Under the pieces are notes generated by a model. It was not told the DNA's origin and ran no database searches. It saw only the letters and a list, made by a program, of their open reading frames with translations. Shown here in pieces: positions 1-7,031 of a stretch of DNA of 64,000 nt (positions are counted from its first letter, which is position 1; every line of letters begins with the position of its first letter). The translations under genes were made by a program, and so were the position numbers. This DNA is from an uncultured Muribaculaceae bacterium. Its GTDB lineage: Bacteria; Bacteroidota; Bacteroidia; Bacteroidales; Muribaculaceae. Where the stretch lies: assembly GCA_904501735.1 (NCBI GenBank), contig CAJGBY010000003.1, positions 1 through 64,000 of the forward strand. Direction: 5' to 3'.

Positions 1-423
1 CTCTATGTGGGTAACCAAATTAGATATAAATCGAAAAAATGTTGGAGAATATTTGTGAAAGATATTCTCGGGGGACAAGAAATTGGCAAAGAAAATCATA
101 TCAAATACAAATACAAGCATCAATTTGCTGAAATAATCATTTGCATTTAGGCTATATATGTTTGTAATCTTGTGTTTTAACCCCTAAAAATAGCTGTTTT
201 TGTCCCTCGAAGTGCCAGAGGGACAAAAAGGGACAAAAAAATTATGTCCCTCGAGTGTCTGGGGGACAACCGGGGGACAAAATTGACTTTTTAGCAAAAC
301 GTAAAATCGCTAAAATAAAGACTCAATATATTGTATATCAATGAGATATGCACTTATTTAGTAGTTTTTTTATTTGTTATTGTAGAAAGTGTAAATCGCT
401 GATAATCAATGCTATATACTTTG
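1..423. other. Non-coding left edge with GGGACA/TGTCCC repeats
   Basis: I see no convincing gene in this stretch. It carries at least five copies of GGGACA or its complement TGTCCC: near 70-77, 202-207, 220-225, 230-235, 245-250, 261-266 and 273-279. Several are arranged as inverted repeats. A minus-strand reading frame is open from 99 to the left edge (about 33 codons), but it resembles nothing I know. The region could be the upstream region of a minus-strand gene beyond the window or a recombinase or regulator target; this is undecided. Confidence 0.6.
197..229. repeat. Perfect 12-bp inverted repeat (GTCCCTC/GAGGGAC hairpin)
   Basis: TTTTTGTCCCTC at 197-208 pairs perfectly with GAGGGACAAAAA at 218-229 across a 9-nt loop. 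The A/T tracts on both sides would let it act as a bidirectional terminator. Three further GGGACA/TGTCCC copies follow immediately (230-280), which is more than a terminator needs. Confidence 0.7.
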
Positions 424-1827
424 CTATTTCCCGATGCAGAAGCGGGTGAAGATGGAGCCGAGGATTTGGTCGGTGGTGATTTCGCCAGTGATTTCGCCGA
501 GGTAGTGCATGCATTCGCGTATGTCTTGGCTCACGAAGTCGCCACTGATGCCGAGTTGTAGTCCGTCGATGGCGCGTGTGATGGCTTCGCCTGCGTGTAG
601 GAGTGCTTCGTAGTGGCGCGAGTTGGTCACGATGACTTCGTTGGCATTGTCGGTGTCGGGCATGGCAGCGCATTGCACTAATGTTTGCTCGAGTGTGTCC
701 ATACCGATGCTATTTTTTGCCGAAATGAATGCCACGGTGCCTTGTGTGCCCACGATGTCGTTCATGAACGATGCGATGGCTTGTTGGCGTAAGTCGTCGA
801 GGGTGTCGATCTTGTTGACAACGGTGATGAGTGTTTTGCCCTCGCTATCGGCAAGAATGCGTTGGCTCAACTCGGTGATTTTTTCGAATGGTGTGTTGGC
901 ATCGATCACCCAAAGCACGATTTGTGCTTCGTTGAGCTTCTTGAATGTTCGTTCGATACCCATCGATTCGATGGTGTCGTCGGTGTTGCGAATGCCGGCT
1001 GTGTCGATGAATCGGAACAATGTGCCACCGAGTGTGATAGTGTCTTCGATGACATCGCGAGTGGTGCCATGAATGTCGCTCACGAGTGCGCGATCATCGC
1101 GAAGCAAGTGGTTGAGAAGGGTTGACTTGCCAGCGTTGGTTTCGCCCACAATGGCACAAGGTATACCGTTCTTGATGGCGTTGCCCACGGCAAAAGAGCC
1201 TGCGAGGCTGTCGATCTTGTTCTTGATGAGTGTTGCTAAATCGAGTAGGCGAGAGCGGTCGGCAAATTCGACATCTTCCTCGGTGAAATCGAGTTCGAGT
1301 TCGATGAGCGATACGAATTCAAGGAGTTTTTCGCGCAGTGCCGACAGTTCGTTGCTAAATGCGCCACGCATCTGATTGAGTGCGATGCGGTGTGATGCTC
1401 GCGACGATGATGCGATGAGGTCGGCAATGGCTTCGGCTTGCGAAAGGTCGAGTCGTCCGTTGGTGTAGGCACGACGGGTGAATTCGCCACCGATAGCAGT
1501 GCGGCAACCACATTCGATGAGCGTATTGACGATTTGTTGTTGAATCCATGACGAACCATGGCAAGCAATTTCGATCACATCTTCGCCAGTGAACGAACGA
1601 GGGTTGCGGAACAGGGTGAGCACCACTTCGTCGAGAATGTCGCCATTCTTGTCGATGATGCGTCCGAAATGTGCTGTGTGGCTTTTCATTTCGGCAATGT
1701 TGGCGCCTTTCCAGCATCGGCTTGTGATGAGGATTGCGTCGTTACCGCTTACGCGTATCACTGCTATGCCACCCACGCCTGGGGCTGTGGAGATGGCGCA
1801 AATAGTATCGTCTAATTGGTTGGTCAT
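424..1827 (-). CDS. mnmE: tRNA uridine-5-carboxymethylaminomethyl modification GTPase MnmE
   Basis: MnmE works with MnmG to install the 5-carboxymethylaminomethyl group on U34 of certain tRNAs, using tetrahydrofolate and GTP. The 467-residue protein has the family's normal length and architecture. The N-terminal TrmE domain opens with the typical DTICAISTAPGVGGIAVIR-like stretch. A central helical part follows, then an inserted Ras-like G domain with GETNAGKST (P-loop, about residue 228), DTAGIR (G3) and NKID (G4). The C-terminus is the diagnostic FCIGK, whose cysteine is conserved. The ATG at 1827 starts exactly where the family starts. A TATATTTG -7 element lies 26 bp upstream. The gene is transcribed alone, towards the left edge. 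Confidence 0.97.
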   Translation of the reverse strand: MTNQLDDTICAISTAPGVGGIAVIRVSGNDAILITSRCWKGANIAEMKSHTAHFGRIIDKNGDILDEVVLTLFRNPRSFTGEDVIEIACHGSSWIQQQIVNTLIECGCRTAIGGEFTRRAYTNGRLDLSQAEAIADLIASSSRASHRIALNQMRGAFSNELSALREKLLEFVSLIELELDFTEEDVEFADRSRLLDLATLIKNKIDSLAGSFAVGNAIKNGIPCAIVGETNAGKSTLLNHLLRDDRALVSDIHGTTRDVIEDTITLGGTLFRFIDTAGIRNTDDTIESMGIERTFKKLNEAQIVLWVIDANTPFEKITELSQRILADSEGKTLITVVNKIDTLDDLRQQAIASFMNDIVGTQGTVAFISAKNSIGMDTLEQTLVQCAAMPDTDNANEVIVTNSRHYEALLHAGEAITRAIDGLQLGISGDFVSQDIRECMHYLGEITGEITTDQILGSIFTRFCIGK

Positions 1828-1852
1828 TGTGATAAAACTTGCTTATTGATGA

Positions 1853-1860
1853 CAAATATA
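1853..1860 (-). promoter_or_regulatory. -7 promoter element of mnmE
   Basis: On the minus strand this reads TATATTTG, a match to the Bacteroidota TAnnTTTG element, about 25 nt before the mnmE ATG. No clear -33 TTTG is seen at the usual spacing. Confidence 0.5.
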
Positions 1861-1884
1861 CGCATTATCTCAAAGAAGTGTGCG

Positions 1885-2760
1885 TTATTTGTTTGATTTT
1901 TTCTTGTTCTTAGGTCTCGATGCGTTCCATTGCTTGAAATCGCATGTAGATTCGATTTGTGGTTCGATGTCGTCGGGGAGCGACGAGAAAAGGTCGAGCC
2001 CAGTGATGTTTTCGATGTGGTCGATGCTCACGGCGTGGTCGGCAAGGGAGCCCTCGGCCTTCTTGTTGGGGTAAACAAAGGCAATGGCGCGCATAGGGGT
2101 GGTGTGAGGTGCAAGGATAGCCTTATACATGCTGCTTGGCACTACCACGCGAGTGTCGCCGATGGTTGTGTCCCAGTCGTATTTGCTCAAAATAGGACCT
2201 GTAACGATGATCAATGCGCTGTCGCGAATAGCCCAGTTGCGCACTTTTTGCTCCAACTGGTTCCAAGCGCCCGAATTGAGAGCTTGCTTTTGTGGCAGCA
2301 TGTTGGTGAGGTAGAAACAGTCGTTCATAGCCTGTGTGCTCCATTTCATGTCGCCTGCAGGAACGAGGTGCCCACGGTCGTAACCACTATATTTGTAGTC
2401 GTCGAGAGTGGGACATCCTTCAACTGAAGTGTCTTGTTGAAAATTGTCGATGCGTTTGCCAGTGGCTTGAGCTTCGCCAATGGTGAGTTCATAGACAGTG
2501 CAGTTGGGGATGTGTGTGTCGCGATTGAAATATACGGTAAAACCTTCGTAGTTTACTATTTCGTTGGATGTTCCTTCGGGGATAATCACTTTTTCAAGGC
2601 CTTCAACTTGAGGCTGAGGAGCGGGTGCACTGTTTTCGTCGGCGAAAGTCTTAACGAAGCCCACGATGAGCATCACAACCAAAAATGCCACAAGAGATTT
2701 CCACGAAGTTGTATTCTTTTTTTTGCGAGTAGTAGTCTTTTTATGTGTTTTCTTTGCCAT
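1885..2760 (-). CDS. DNA/RNA non-specific endonuclease (NUC1 family), membrane-anchored
   Basis: This is a 291-residue sugar-non-specific nuclease of the NUC1/Serratia nuclease type, which cleaves DNA and RNA with a single Mg ion. The catalytic DRGH motif sits in GYDRGHLVPAGDMKW (about residues 127-141). It is followed by the typical FYLTNMLPQ segment and an NxxxWxxLE-type metal-ligand region (about 160-168). The N-terminus is very basic and Thr/Lys-rich (residues 1-20). One hydrophobic segment follows (about 22-40), so the enzyme is probably an inner-membrane-anchored, periplasm-facing protein or has an uncleaved signal. The C-terminus is Lys-rich. It is divergent from pepT, with facing promoters in the 107-bp gap. 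Role (nutrient scavenging or DNA turnover) is inferred only. Confidence 0.92.
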   Translation of the reverse strand: MAKKTHKKTTTRKKKNTTSWKSLVAFLVVMLIVGFVKTFADENSAPAPQPQVEGLEKVIIPEGTSNEIVNYEGFTVYFNRDTHIPNCTVYELTIGEAQATGKRIDNFQQDTSVEGCPTLDDYKYSGYDRGHLVPAGDMKWSTQAMNDCFYLTNMLPQKQALNSGAWNQLEQKVRNWAIRDSALIIVTGPILSKYDWDTTIGDTRVVVPSSMYKAILAPHTTPMRAIAFVYPNKKAEGSLADHAVSIDHIENITGLDLFSSLPDDIEPQIESTCDFKQWNASRPKNKKKSNK

Positions 2761-2794
2761 AATTAAATGAGTTGTAGGACTATTGTAATAACTC

Positions 2795-2826
2795 TTGCAA
2801 AATTACAAAATAATTGCTTACCTTTG
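2795..2826 (+). promoter_or_regulatory. Promoter of pepT
   Basis: TTG at 2795-2797 (-33) and TACCTTTG at 2819-2826 (-7) are separated by 21 nt, a good Bacteroidota promoter arrangement. The leader to the pepT ATG is about 38 nt. Confidence 0.65.
2798..2805 (-). promoter_or_regulatory. -7 promoter element of the NUC1 nuclease gene
   Basis: Minus-strand TAATTTTG matches TAnnTTTG, 38-45 bp before the nuclease ATG at 2760. It overlaps the upstream part of the divergent pepT promoter. Confidence 0.5.
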
Positions 2827-2867
2827 TGTATTAACTTGAAAATAATAACCTAAAAACGATATAAGAT

Positions 2868-4082
2868 ATGAATGTAACTGACAGATTTTTGAAATATGTG
2901 AAGTTTGACACTAAGAGTGATGAAAACACAGGTGTTACTCCATCGACGCCAGGTCAAATGGTGTTTGCAAAGTACCTTAAGGAAGAACTTGAAGCACTTG
3001 GTTTGACCGAAATCACTCTTGACGACAATGCTTACTTGATGGCTACATTGCCAGCTAATACTGACGAGGATATCCCTACAATCGGTTTCATTGCTCACCT
3101 TGATACATCTCCTGACATGTCGGGCGAAAATGTGAATCCTCAAATGGTGGATTACAAGGGTGGCGACATTACATTGAACGCCGACAAGGGTATCGTATTG
3201 TCACCAACACAATTCCCTGAACTTAACGACTATGTGGGTGAAACTCTGATCACTACAGATGGTACAACACTTCTTGGTGCTGATGATAAGGCTGGTATCG
3301 CTGAAATCGTAACAGCTATTGAATATCTAAAGAATCACCCAGAAATCAAGCACGGAAAGATTCGCATTGCGTTCAATCCAGACGAAGAAATAGGTCAAGG
3401 CGCTCATAAGTTTGATGTAGAGCTATTCGGTGCTGACTGGGCTTACACAATGGACGGCGGTGCAGTGGGTGAGCTTGAATTTGAAAACTTCAATGCAGCA
3501 GTGGCTCGTATCACTTTCCAAGGTCGTAATGTTCACCCAGGATATGCAAAGGGTAAGATGATTAACTCTATTCGCGTGGCAAATCAATTTGCATCGATGC
3601 TTCCTCGTTGGGAAACTCCTGAACATACCGAAGGTTACGAAGGATTCTACCATGTGGTGGGTATTGAAGGTAGTGTAGAAGAAACCACATTGACTTATAT
3701 CATTCGTGATCACGACCGTGCTCGCTTCGAAAGTCGCAAGAAAGAACTTGAACACCTTACTCGCAAGATTAATGCAGAGTTCCCTGGCGTGGCAACATTG
3801 GATATGAAGGATCAATACTACAATATGCGCGAAAAAATTGAGCCTGTGATGCATGTTATAGACATTGCAAAGCAAGCTATCGAAAATGCAGGCGTAACAC
3901 CAAAGGTGCAACCAATTCGTGGTGGTACTGATGGCGCGCAATTGTCGTTCAAGGGATTGCCTTGTCCAAATATTTTTGCAGGTGGTTTGAATTTCCATGG
4001 TCGCTTCGAGTTTGTACCTGTTTCTTCGATGGAAAAGGCAACTCAAGTGGTGGTGGAAATATGCAAACTTGTGAAGGGATAA
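2868..4082 (+). CDS. pepT: Peptidase T (tripeptide aminopeptidase)
   Basis: PepT is a cytoplasmic M20B metallopeptidase that removes the N-terminal residue from tripeptides, using two zinc ions. The 404-residue length is normal. Visible motifs are GFIAHLDTSPD (first metal His and catalytic Asp, about residues 74-84), GADDKAGIAEIV (bridging Asp), FNPDEEIGQGAHKFD (catalytic Glu pair), a MDGG turn, and the C-terminal NFHGRFEFVPVSSMEKA segment with the last metal His. The ATG at 2868 matches the family start (NVTDRFLKYVK). It has its own promoter; the GH9 gene follows after 27 bp on the same strand and may be co-transcribed. Confidence 0.97.
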   Translation: MNVTDRFLKYVKFDTKSDENTGVTPSTPGQMVFAKYLKEELEALGLTEITLDDNAYLMATLPANTDEDIPTIGFIAHLDTSPDMSGENVNPQMVDYKGGDITLNADKGIVLSPTQFPELNDYVGETLITTDGTTLLGADDKAGIAEIVTAIEYLKNHPEIKHGKIRIAFNPDEEIGQGAHKFDVELFGADWAYTMDGGAVGELEFENFNAAVARITFQGRNVHPGYAKGKMINSIRVANQFASMLPRWETPEHTEGYEGFYHVVGIEGSVEETTLTYIIRDHDRARFESRKKELEHLTRKINAEFPGVATLDMKDQYYNMREKIEPVMHVIDIAKQAIENAGVTPKVQPIRGGTDGAQLSFKGLPCPNIFAGGLNFHGRFEFVPVSSMEKATQVVVEICKLVKG

Positions 4083-4109
4083 TAGTTTTAATCATAAAAG
4101 CCGAGAGTT

Positions 4110-5876
4110 ATGAAAAAAATAGCATGTTTTTTGGCTATGGCAGTCGTAGCGATTGCAGTGCAAGCCGAAAGTTGGATCCGAGTGAATCAAATGGGCTATT
4201 TGCCTAATGATATAAAAGTGGCTGTGATGATTATGGAAAAAGCCGAAGATGTGAAAACATTTAAGGTTACTAATACAGCTACAGGCAAGAGCGTGAAGAT
4301 TGACAAAGTGAAGCAAATGGGAGAGCAATATCCATTTGGCGGAACTGCTCGTCTTGACTTCTCTCAAATCACAGAGGCTGGTACTTACTATATCACAGCA
4401 GGAAGTGCTAAGTCGCGTGAGTTTAAGATTGGTAAGAATGTGTATGCAGGTGCTAACGAAGTGCCATTGCGTTATATGCGCCAACAAAGATGTGGATTCA
4501 ATCCATTGTTTAACGATTCTTGCCACACTCATGATGGTAGACTTGTGTTGAGCGGTAAGGACGACAATAAGAAGGTTGATGTGACAGGTGGTTGGCACGA
4601 TGCATCAGATTATCTTCAATATTTGTCAACATCGGCAAATGCTGTGTATCAAATGCTATTTGCTTACTCAAAGAATCCACAAGTGTGGGCCGATGAGTAT
4701 CTTGCTAATGGCTTGCCAGGCAAAAATGGTACACCTGACATTCTTGACGAAGCTCGTTGGGGACTTGAATGGATGGTGAAGATGAATCCTAACGATAGCA
4801 CATTCTACAATCAGATAGCCGATGACCGCGACCACACATTCTTGGGTTATCCACAAAATGACACAGTAGATTACGGTTGGGGTTATGGAAAGGAACGCCC
4901 AGTATATCCATGTTGTGGCGAACCTTATGGATTGAGAAAATACAAGAATGATAGCAAGGGTCTTGCTTCATCGGTGGGAAAATTCAGCTCATCATTCTCG
5001 CTTGGAGCAAAGGTGTTTGAAAAGATTGACGCTAAGTTTGCCGAAGTGTTGAAGGCAAAAGCAGCCAATGCGTACAAAGTGGGTAAGGCTAATCCTGGCG
5101 CATGTCAAACAGCTTGTACAATCTCGCCTTACTACTACGAAGAAGACAACTGGAGCGATGATATGGAACTTGCTGCTGCCGAAATGTATCTCGCTACTGG
5201 CGAAAAGAGCTATTTGAAAGATGCTATTGAGTATGGTCGTCTTGAACCAGTGACTCCATGGATGGGTGCAGACTCGGCTCACCACTATCAATGGTATCCA
5301 TTTATGAATATGGGCCATGTGTTGTTGTCGATGGAGAAAAATGAGCGTGTGAAGGCCGAATTCCTTCGTAATATGAAGGCTGGTCTTGAACGAGTGCGCG
5401 ATCGTGCTGGCGATAACGCCTTTATGCATGGTATTCCATTTATATGGTGTTCAAACAACCTAACAACTGCATTTATAACACAAGCAATGTTATATCGTGA
5501 GTTGAGCGGTGACACACAATATCAAGAAATTGAAACTGCAATGCGCGACTGGTTGTTTGGTGTAAATCCTTGGGGTAAGTGTATGATTATTGCGTTGCCT
5601 GAGAATGGTGATTACCCAGTAGACCCTCATGCACCAATCTCTAAGATGGGTAACTATCGTCTTGATGGTGGTGTGATAGATGGTCCAGTGTATGCTAATA
5701 TCTACAAATCGCTATGGGGAATTCATCTACGCAATGAAGATACATACGCTCGTTTCCATAATATAGCAGTGTATCACGATGATTATAGCGATTATTCAAC
5801 CAACGAACCAACAATGGACGGTACAGCATGTTTGACCTATTTCTTGGGTTGTCTTGCTGCTGAGGCAGAAAAGTAA
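4110..5876 (+). CDS. Secreted glycoside hydrolase family 9 (endoglucanase-type) protein
   Basis: The protein has 588 residues. An N-terminal signal peptide (about 1-19, ending in VQA-E) sends it out of the cytoplasm. An Ig-like CelD_N domain (about 20-108) is followed by the GH9 (alpha/alpha)6-barrel catalytic domain (about 115-585). The inverting catalytic machinery is visible: GGWHDASDYLQY carries the two Asp residues (D164, D167) that activate water, and STNEPTMDG near the C-terminus carries the acid Glu (E566). GH9 enzymes cleave beta-1,4-glucans and related beta-glycans; the exact substrate cannot be read here. There is no SusCD pair or other glycosidase nearby, so it is not in a polysaccharide utilisation locus. 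A strong terminator follows. Confidence 0.93.
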   Translation: MKKIACFLAMAVVAIAVQAESWIRVNQMGYLPNDIKVAVMIMEKAEDVKTFKVTNTATGKSVKIDKVKQMGEQYPFGGTARLDFSQITEAGTYYITAGSAKSREFKIGKNVYAGANEVPLRYMRQQRCGFNPLFNDSCHTHDGRLVLSGKDDNKKVDVTGGWHDASDYLQYLSTSANAVYQMLFAYSKNPQVWADEYLANGLPGKNGTPDILDEARWGLEWMVKMNPNDSTFYNQIADDRDHTFLGYPQNDTVDYGWGYGKERPVYPCCGEPYGLRKYKNDSKGLASSVGKFSSSFSLGAKVFEKIDAKFAEVLKAKAANAYKVGKANPGACQTACTISPYYYEEDNWSDDMELAAAEMYLATGEKSYLKDAIEYGRLEPVTPWMGADSAHHYQWYPFMNMGHVLLSMEKNERVKAEFLRNMKAGLERVRDRAGDNAFMHGIPFIWCSNNLTTAFITQAMLYRELSGDTQYQEIETAMRDWLFGVNPWGKCMIIALPENGDYPVDPHAPISKMGNYRLDGGVIDGPVYANIYKSLWGIHLRNEDTYARFHNIAVYHDDYSDYSTNEPTMDGTACLTYFLGCLAAEAEK

Positions 5877-5901
5877 TAAAATCAAAGATATTAAGAACGA
5901 T

Positions 5902-5940
5902 AAGAATCTCGGTGTATGTTGGCATCGAGATTCTTTTTTT
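5902..5940 (+). terminator. Rho-independent terminator after the GH9 gene
   Basis: AAGAATCTCG (5902-5911) pairs with CGAGATTCTT (5926-5935) as a perfect 10-bp stem with a 14-nt loop, followed by a T-run to 5940. The T-run also supplies the -33 region of the rlmN promoter. Confidence 0.85.
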
Positions 5941-5969
5941 GTGTTTTAGCTTAAAATGAAGTACCTTTG
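5938..5969 (+). promoter_or_regulatory. Promoter of rlmN
   Basis: TTTG at 5938-5941 and TACCTTTG at 5962-5969 are spaced by 20 nt. A GTG-started reading of rlmN would begin at 5969, inside the -7 element, so the true start must be downstream (ATG at 5987). Confidence 0.7.
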
Positions 5970-5986
5970 TGGTGAAATTTGAATTT

Positions 5987-7018
5987 ATGTCACAGGATAT
6001 GAAGTTACCATTGATAGGAATGACTTTGCCTCAGCTTAAAGAAGTTGTGGCAGAGCTTGGAATGCCAGGTTTTTCGGCAGGACAAATAGCACAGTGGCTT
6101 TATGAAAAAAGAGTTACCGATATAGAAGAAATGACCAACCTCTCGAAGGCAAATAGAGAGAAGTTGGCGGCCAAATATTGTGTGGGACGCTACGCACCAA
6201 GCAATGAGATGCGAAGCATCGACGGAACGGTGAAATATCTATTTACTACAGCCGATGGTCAAGCCGTGGAAAGTGTGTATATCCCCGATGATGACCGTGC
6301 AACATTGTGTATCTCGTCGCAAAAGGGTTGTAAGATGGGCTGTAAGTTCTGTATGACAGGAAAACAAGGCTTTAATGGCAACCTTACAGCAGCCGAAATA
6401 GTAAATCAGGTGTTGAGTATACCTGAAAGTACTACATTGACCAATGTGGTGTTTATGGGTATGGGCGAGCCAATGGATAACTTCGACGAAGTGCTAAAGG
6501 TACTGAAAGTGATGACCGAAAAGTGGGGATTTGCGTGGAGTCCTAAGCGAATCACAGTGTCGTCGATTGGAAAACTTGACACGCTACGCCGATTGCTCGA
6601 CGAAACAAGTGTGCATGTGGCAATAAGTGTGCATTCGCCTTATCATGAAGAGCGCCTGAGTCTTATGCCAGTGGAAAAACCTTATCCAGTGCGCGATGTG
6701 ATGAAGTGCTTGCGACAATATGATTTTGCACATCAGCGTCGTTTGTCGGTTGAGTACATTATGTGGAGTGGATTGAATGATGACGATACACACGCACAAG
6801 CGCTTGTCGACCTTTTGGCAGGTTCTAACTCTCGTGTGAACTTGATTAGATTCCATGCTATTCCAGGGGTGAATCTAAAGACAACCGACGAACAGCGAAT
6901 GGTTGCATTCCGCGACTATCTTAATAAAAAGGGCGTGATAGCTACAATAAGACGCAGTAGAGGTGAGGATATATTTGCAGCTTGTGGTATGCTTGCAGGA
7001 AAAGTGAAGAAGAAATAA
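5987..7018 (+). CDS. rlmN: 23S rRNA (adenine2503-C2)/tRNA (A37-C2) methyltransferase RlmN
   Basis: RlmN is a cytoplasmic radical-SAM enzyme that methylates C2 of A2503 in 23S rRNA and of A37 in some tRNAs. The radical-SAM cluster motif CKMGCKFCMTGKQGF (CxxxCxxC) is at about residues 110-124, and the MGMGEPMDN segment typical of RlmN follows. The catalytic C-terminal cysteine is present in FAACGMLAGK. The start is set to ATG 5987 (MSQDMKLPL, 343 residues), because the longer GTG start lies in the promoter. The endonuclease I gene begins 13 bp after the stop and is probably in the same operon. Confidence 0.97.
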   Translation: MSQDMKLPLIGMTLPQLKEVVAELGMPGFSAGQIAQWLYEKRVTDIEEMTNLSKANREKLAAKYCVGRYAPSNEMRSIDGTVKYLFTTADGQAVESVYIPDDDRATLCISSQKGCKMGCKFCMTGKQGFNGNLTAAEIVNQVLSIPESTTLTNVVFMGMGEPMDNFDEVLKVLKVMTEKWGFAWSPKRITVSSIGKLDTLRRLLDETSVHVAISVHSPYHEERLSLMPVEKPYPVRDVMKCLRQYDFAHQRRLSVEYIMWSGLNDDDTHAQALVDLLAGSNSRVNLIRFHAIPGVNLKTTDEQRMVAFRDYLNKKGVIATIRRSRGEDIFAACGMLAGKVKKK

Positions 7019-7031
7019 AAGTGGAGCTGAA

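Noticed and set aside
1..99. Minus-strand open frame reaching the left edge
   Set aside because: Only about 33 codons, no recognisable motif, and no promoter at good spacing; it cannot be separated from chance.
197..280. Possible CRISPR array from repeated GGGACA units
   Set aside because: Repeats are short, occur in both orientations and have unequal spacing; there are no spacers of constant size and no cas genes.
377..673. Arg/His-rich frame inside mnmE
   Set aside because: Composition is that of a frame shadow, and it overlaps the conserved MnmE C-terminus in another frame.
4110..5876. Polysaccharide utilisation locus around the GH9 gene
   Set aside because: No SusC/SusD pair, sensor regulator or other glycosidase flanks it.
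5969..5986. GTG start for rlmN giving six extra residues
   Set aside because: The codon lies in the TACCTTTG -7 element, so it would be at or before the transcript start.
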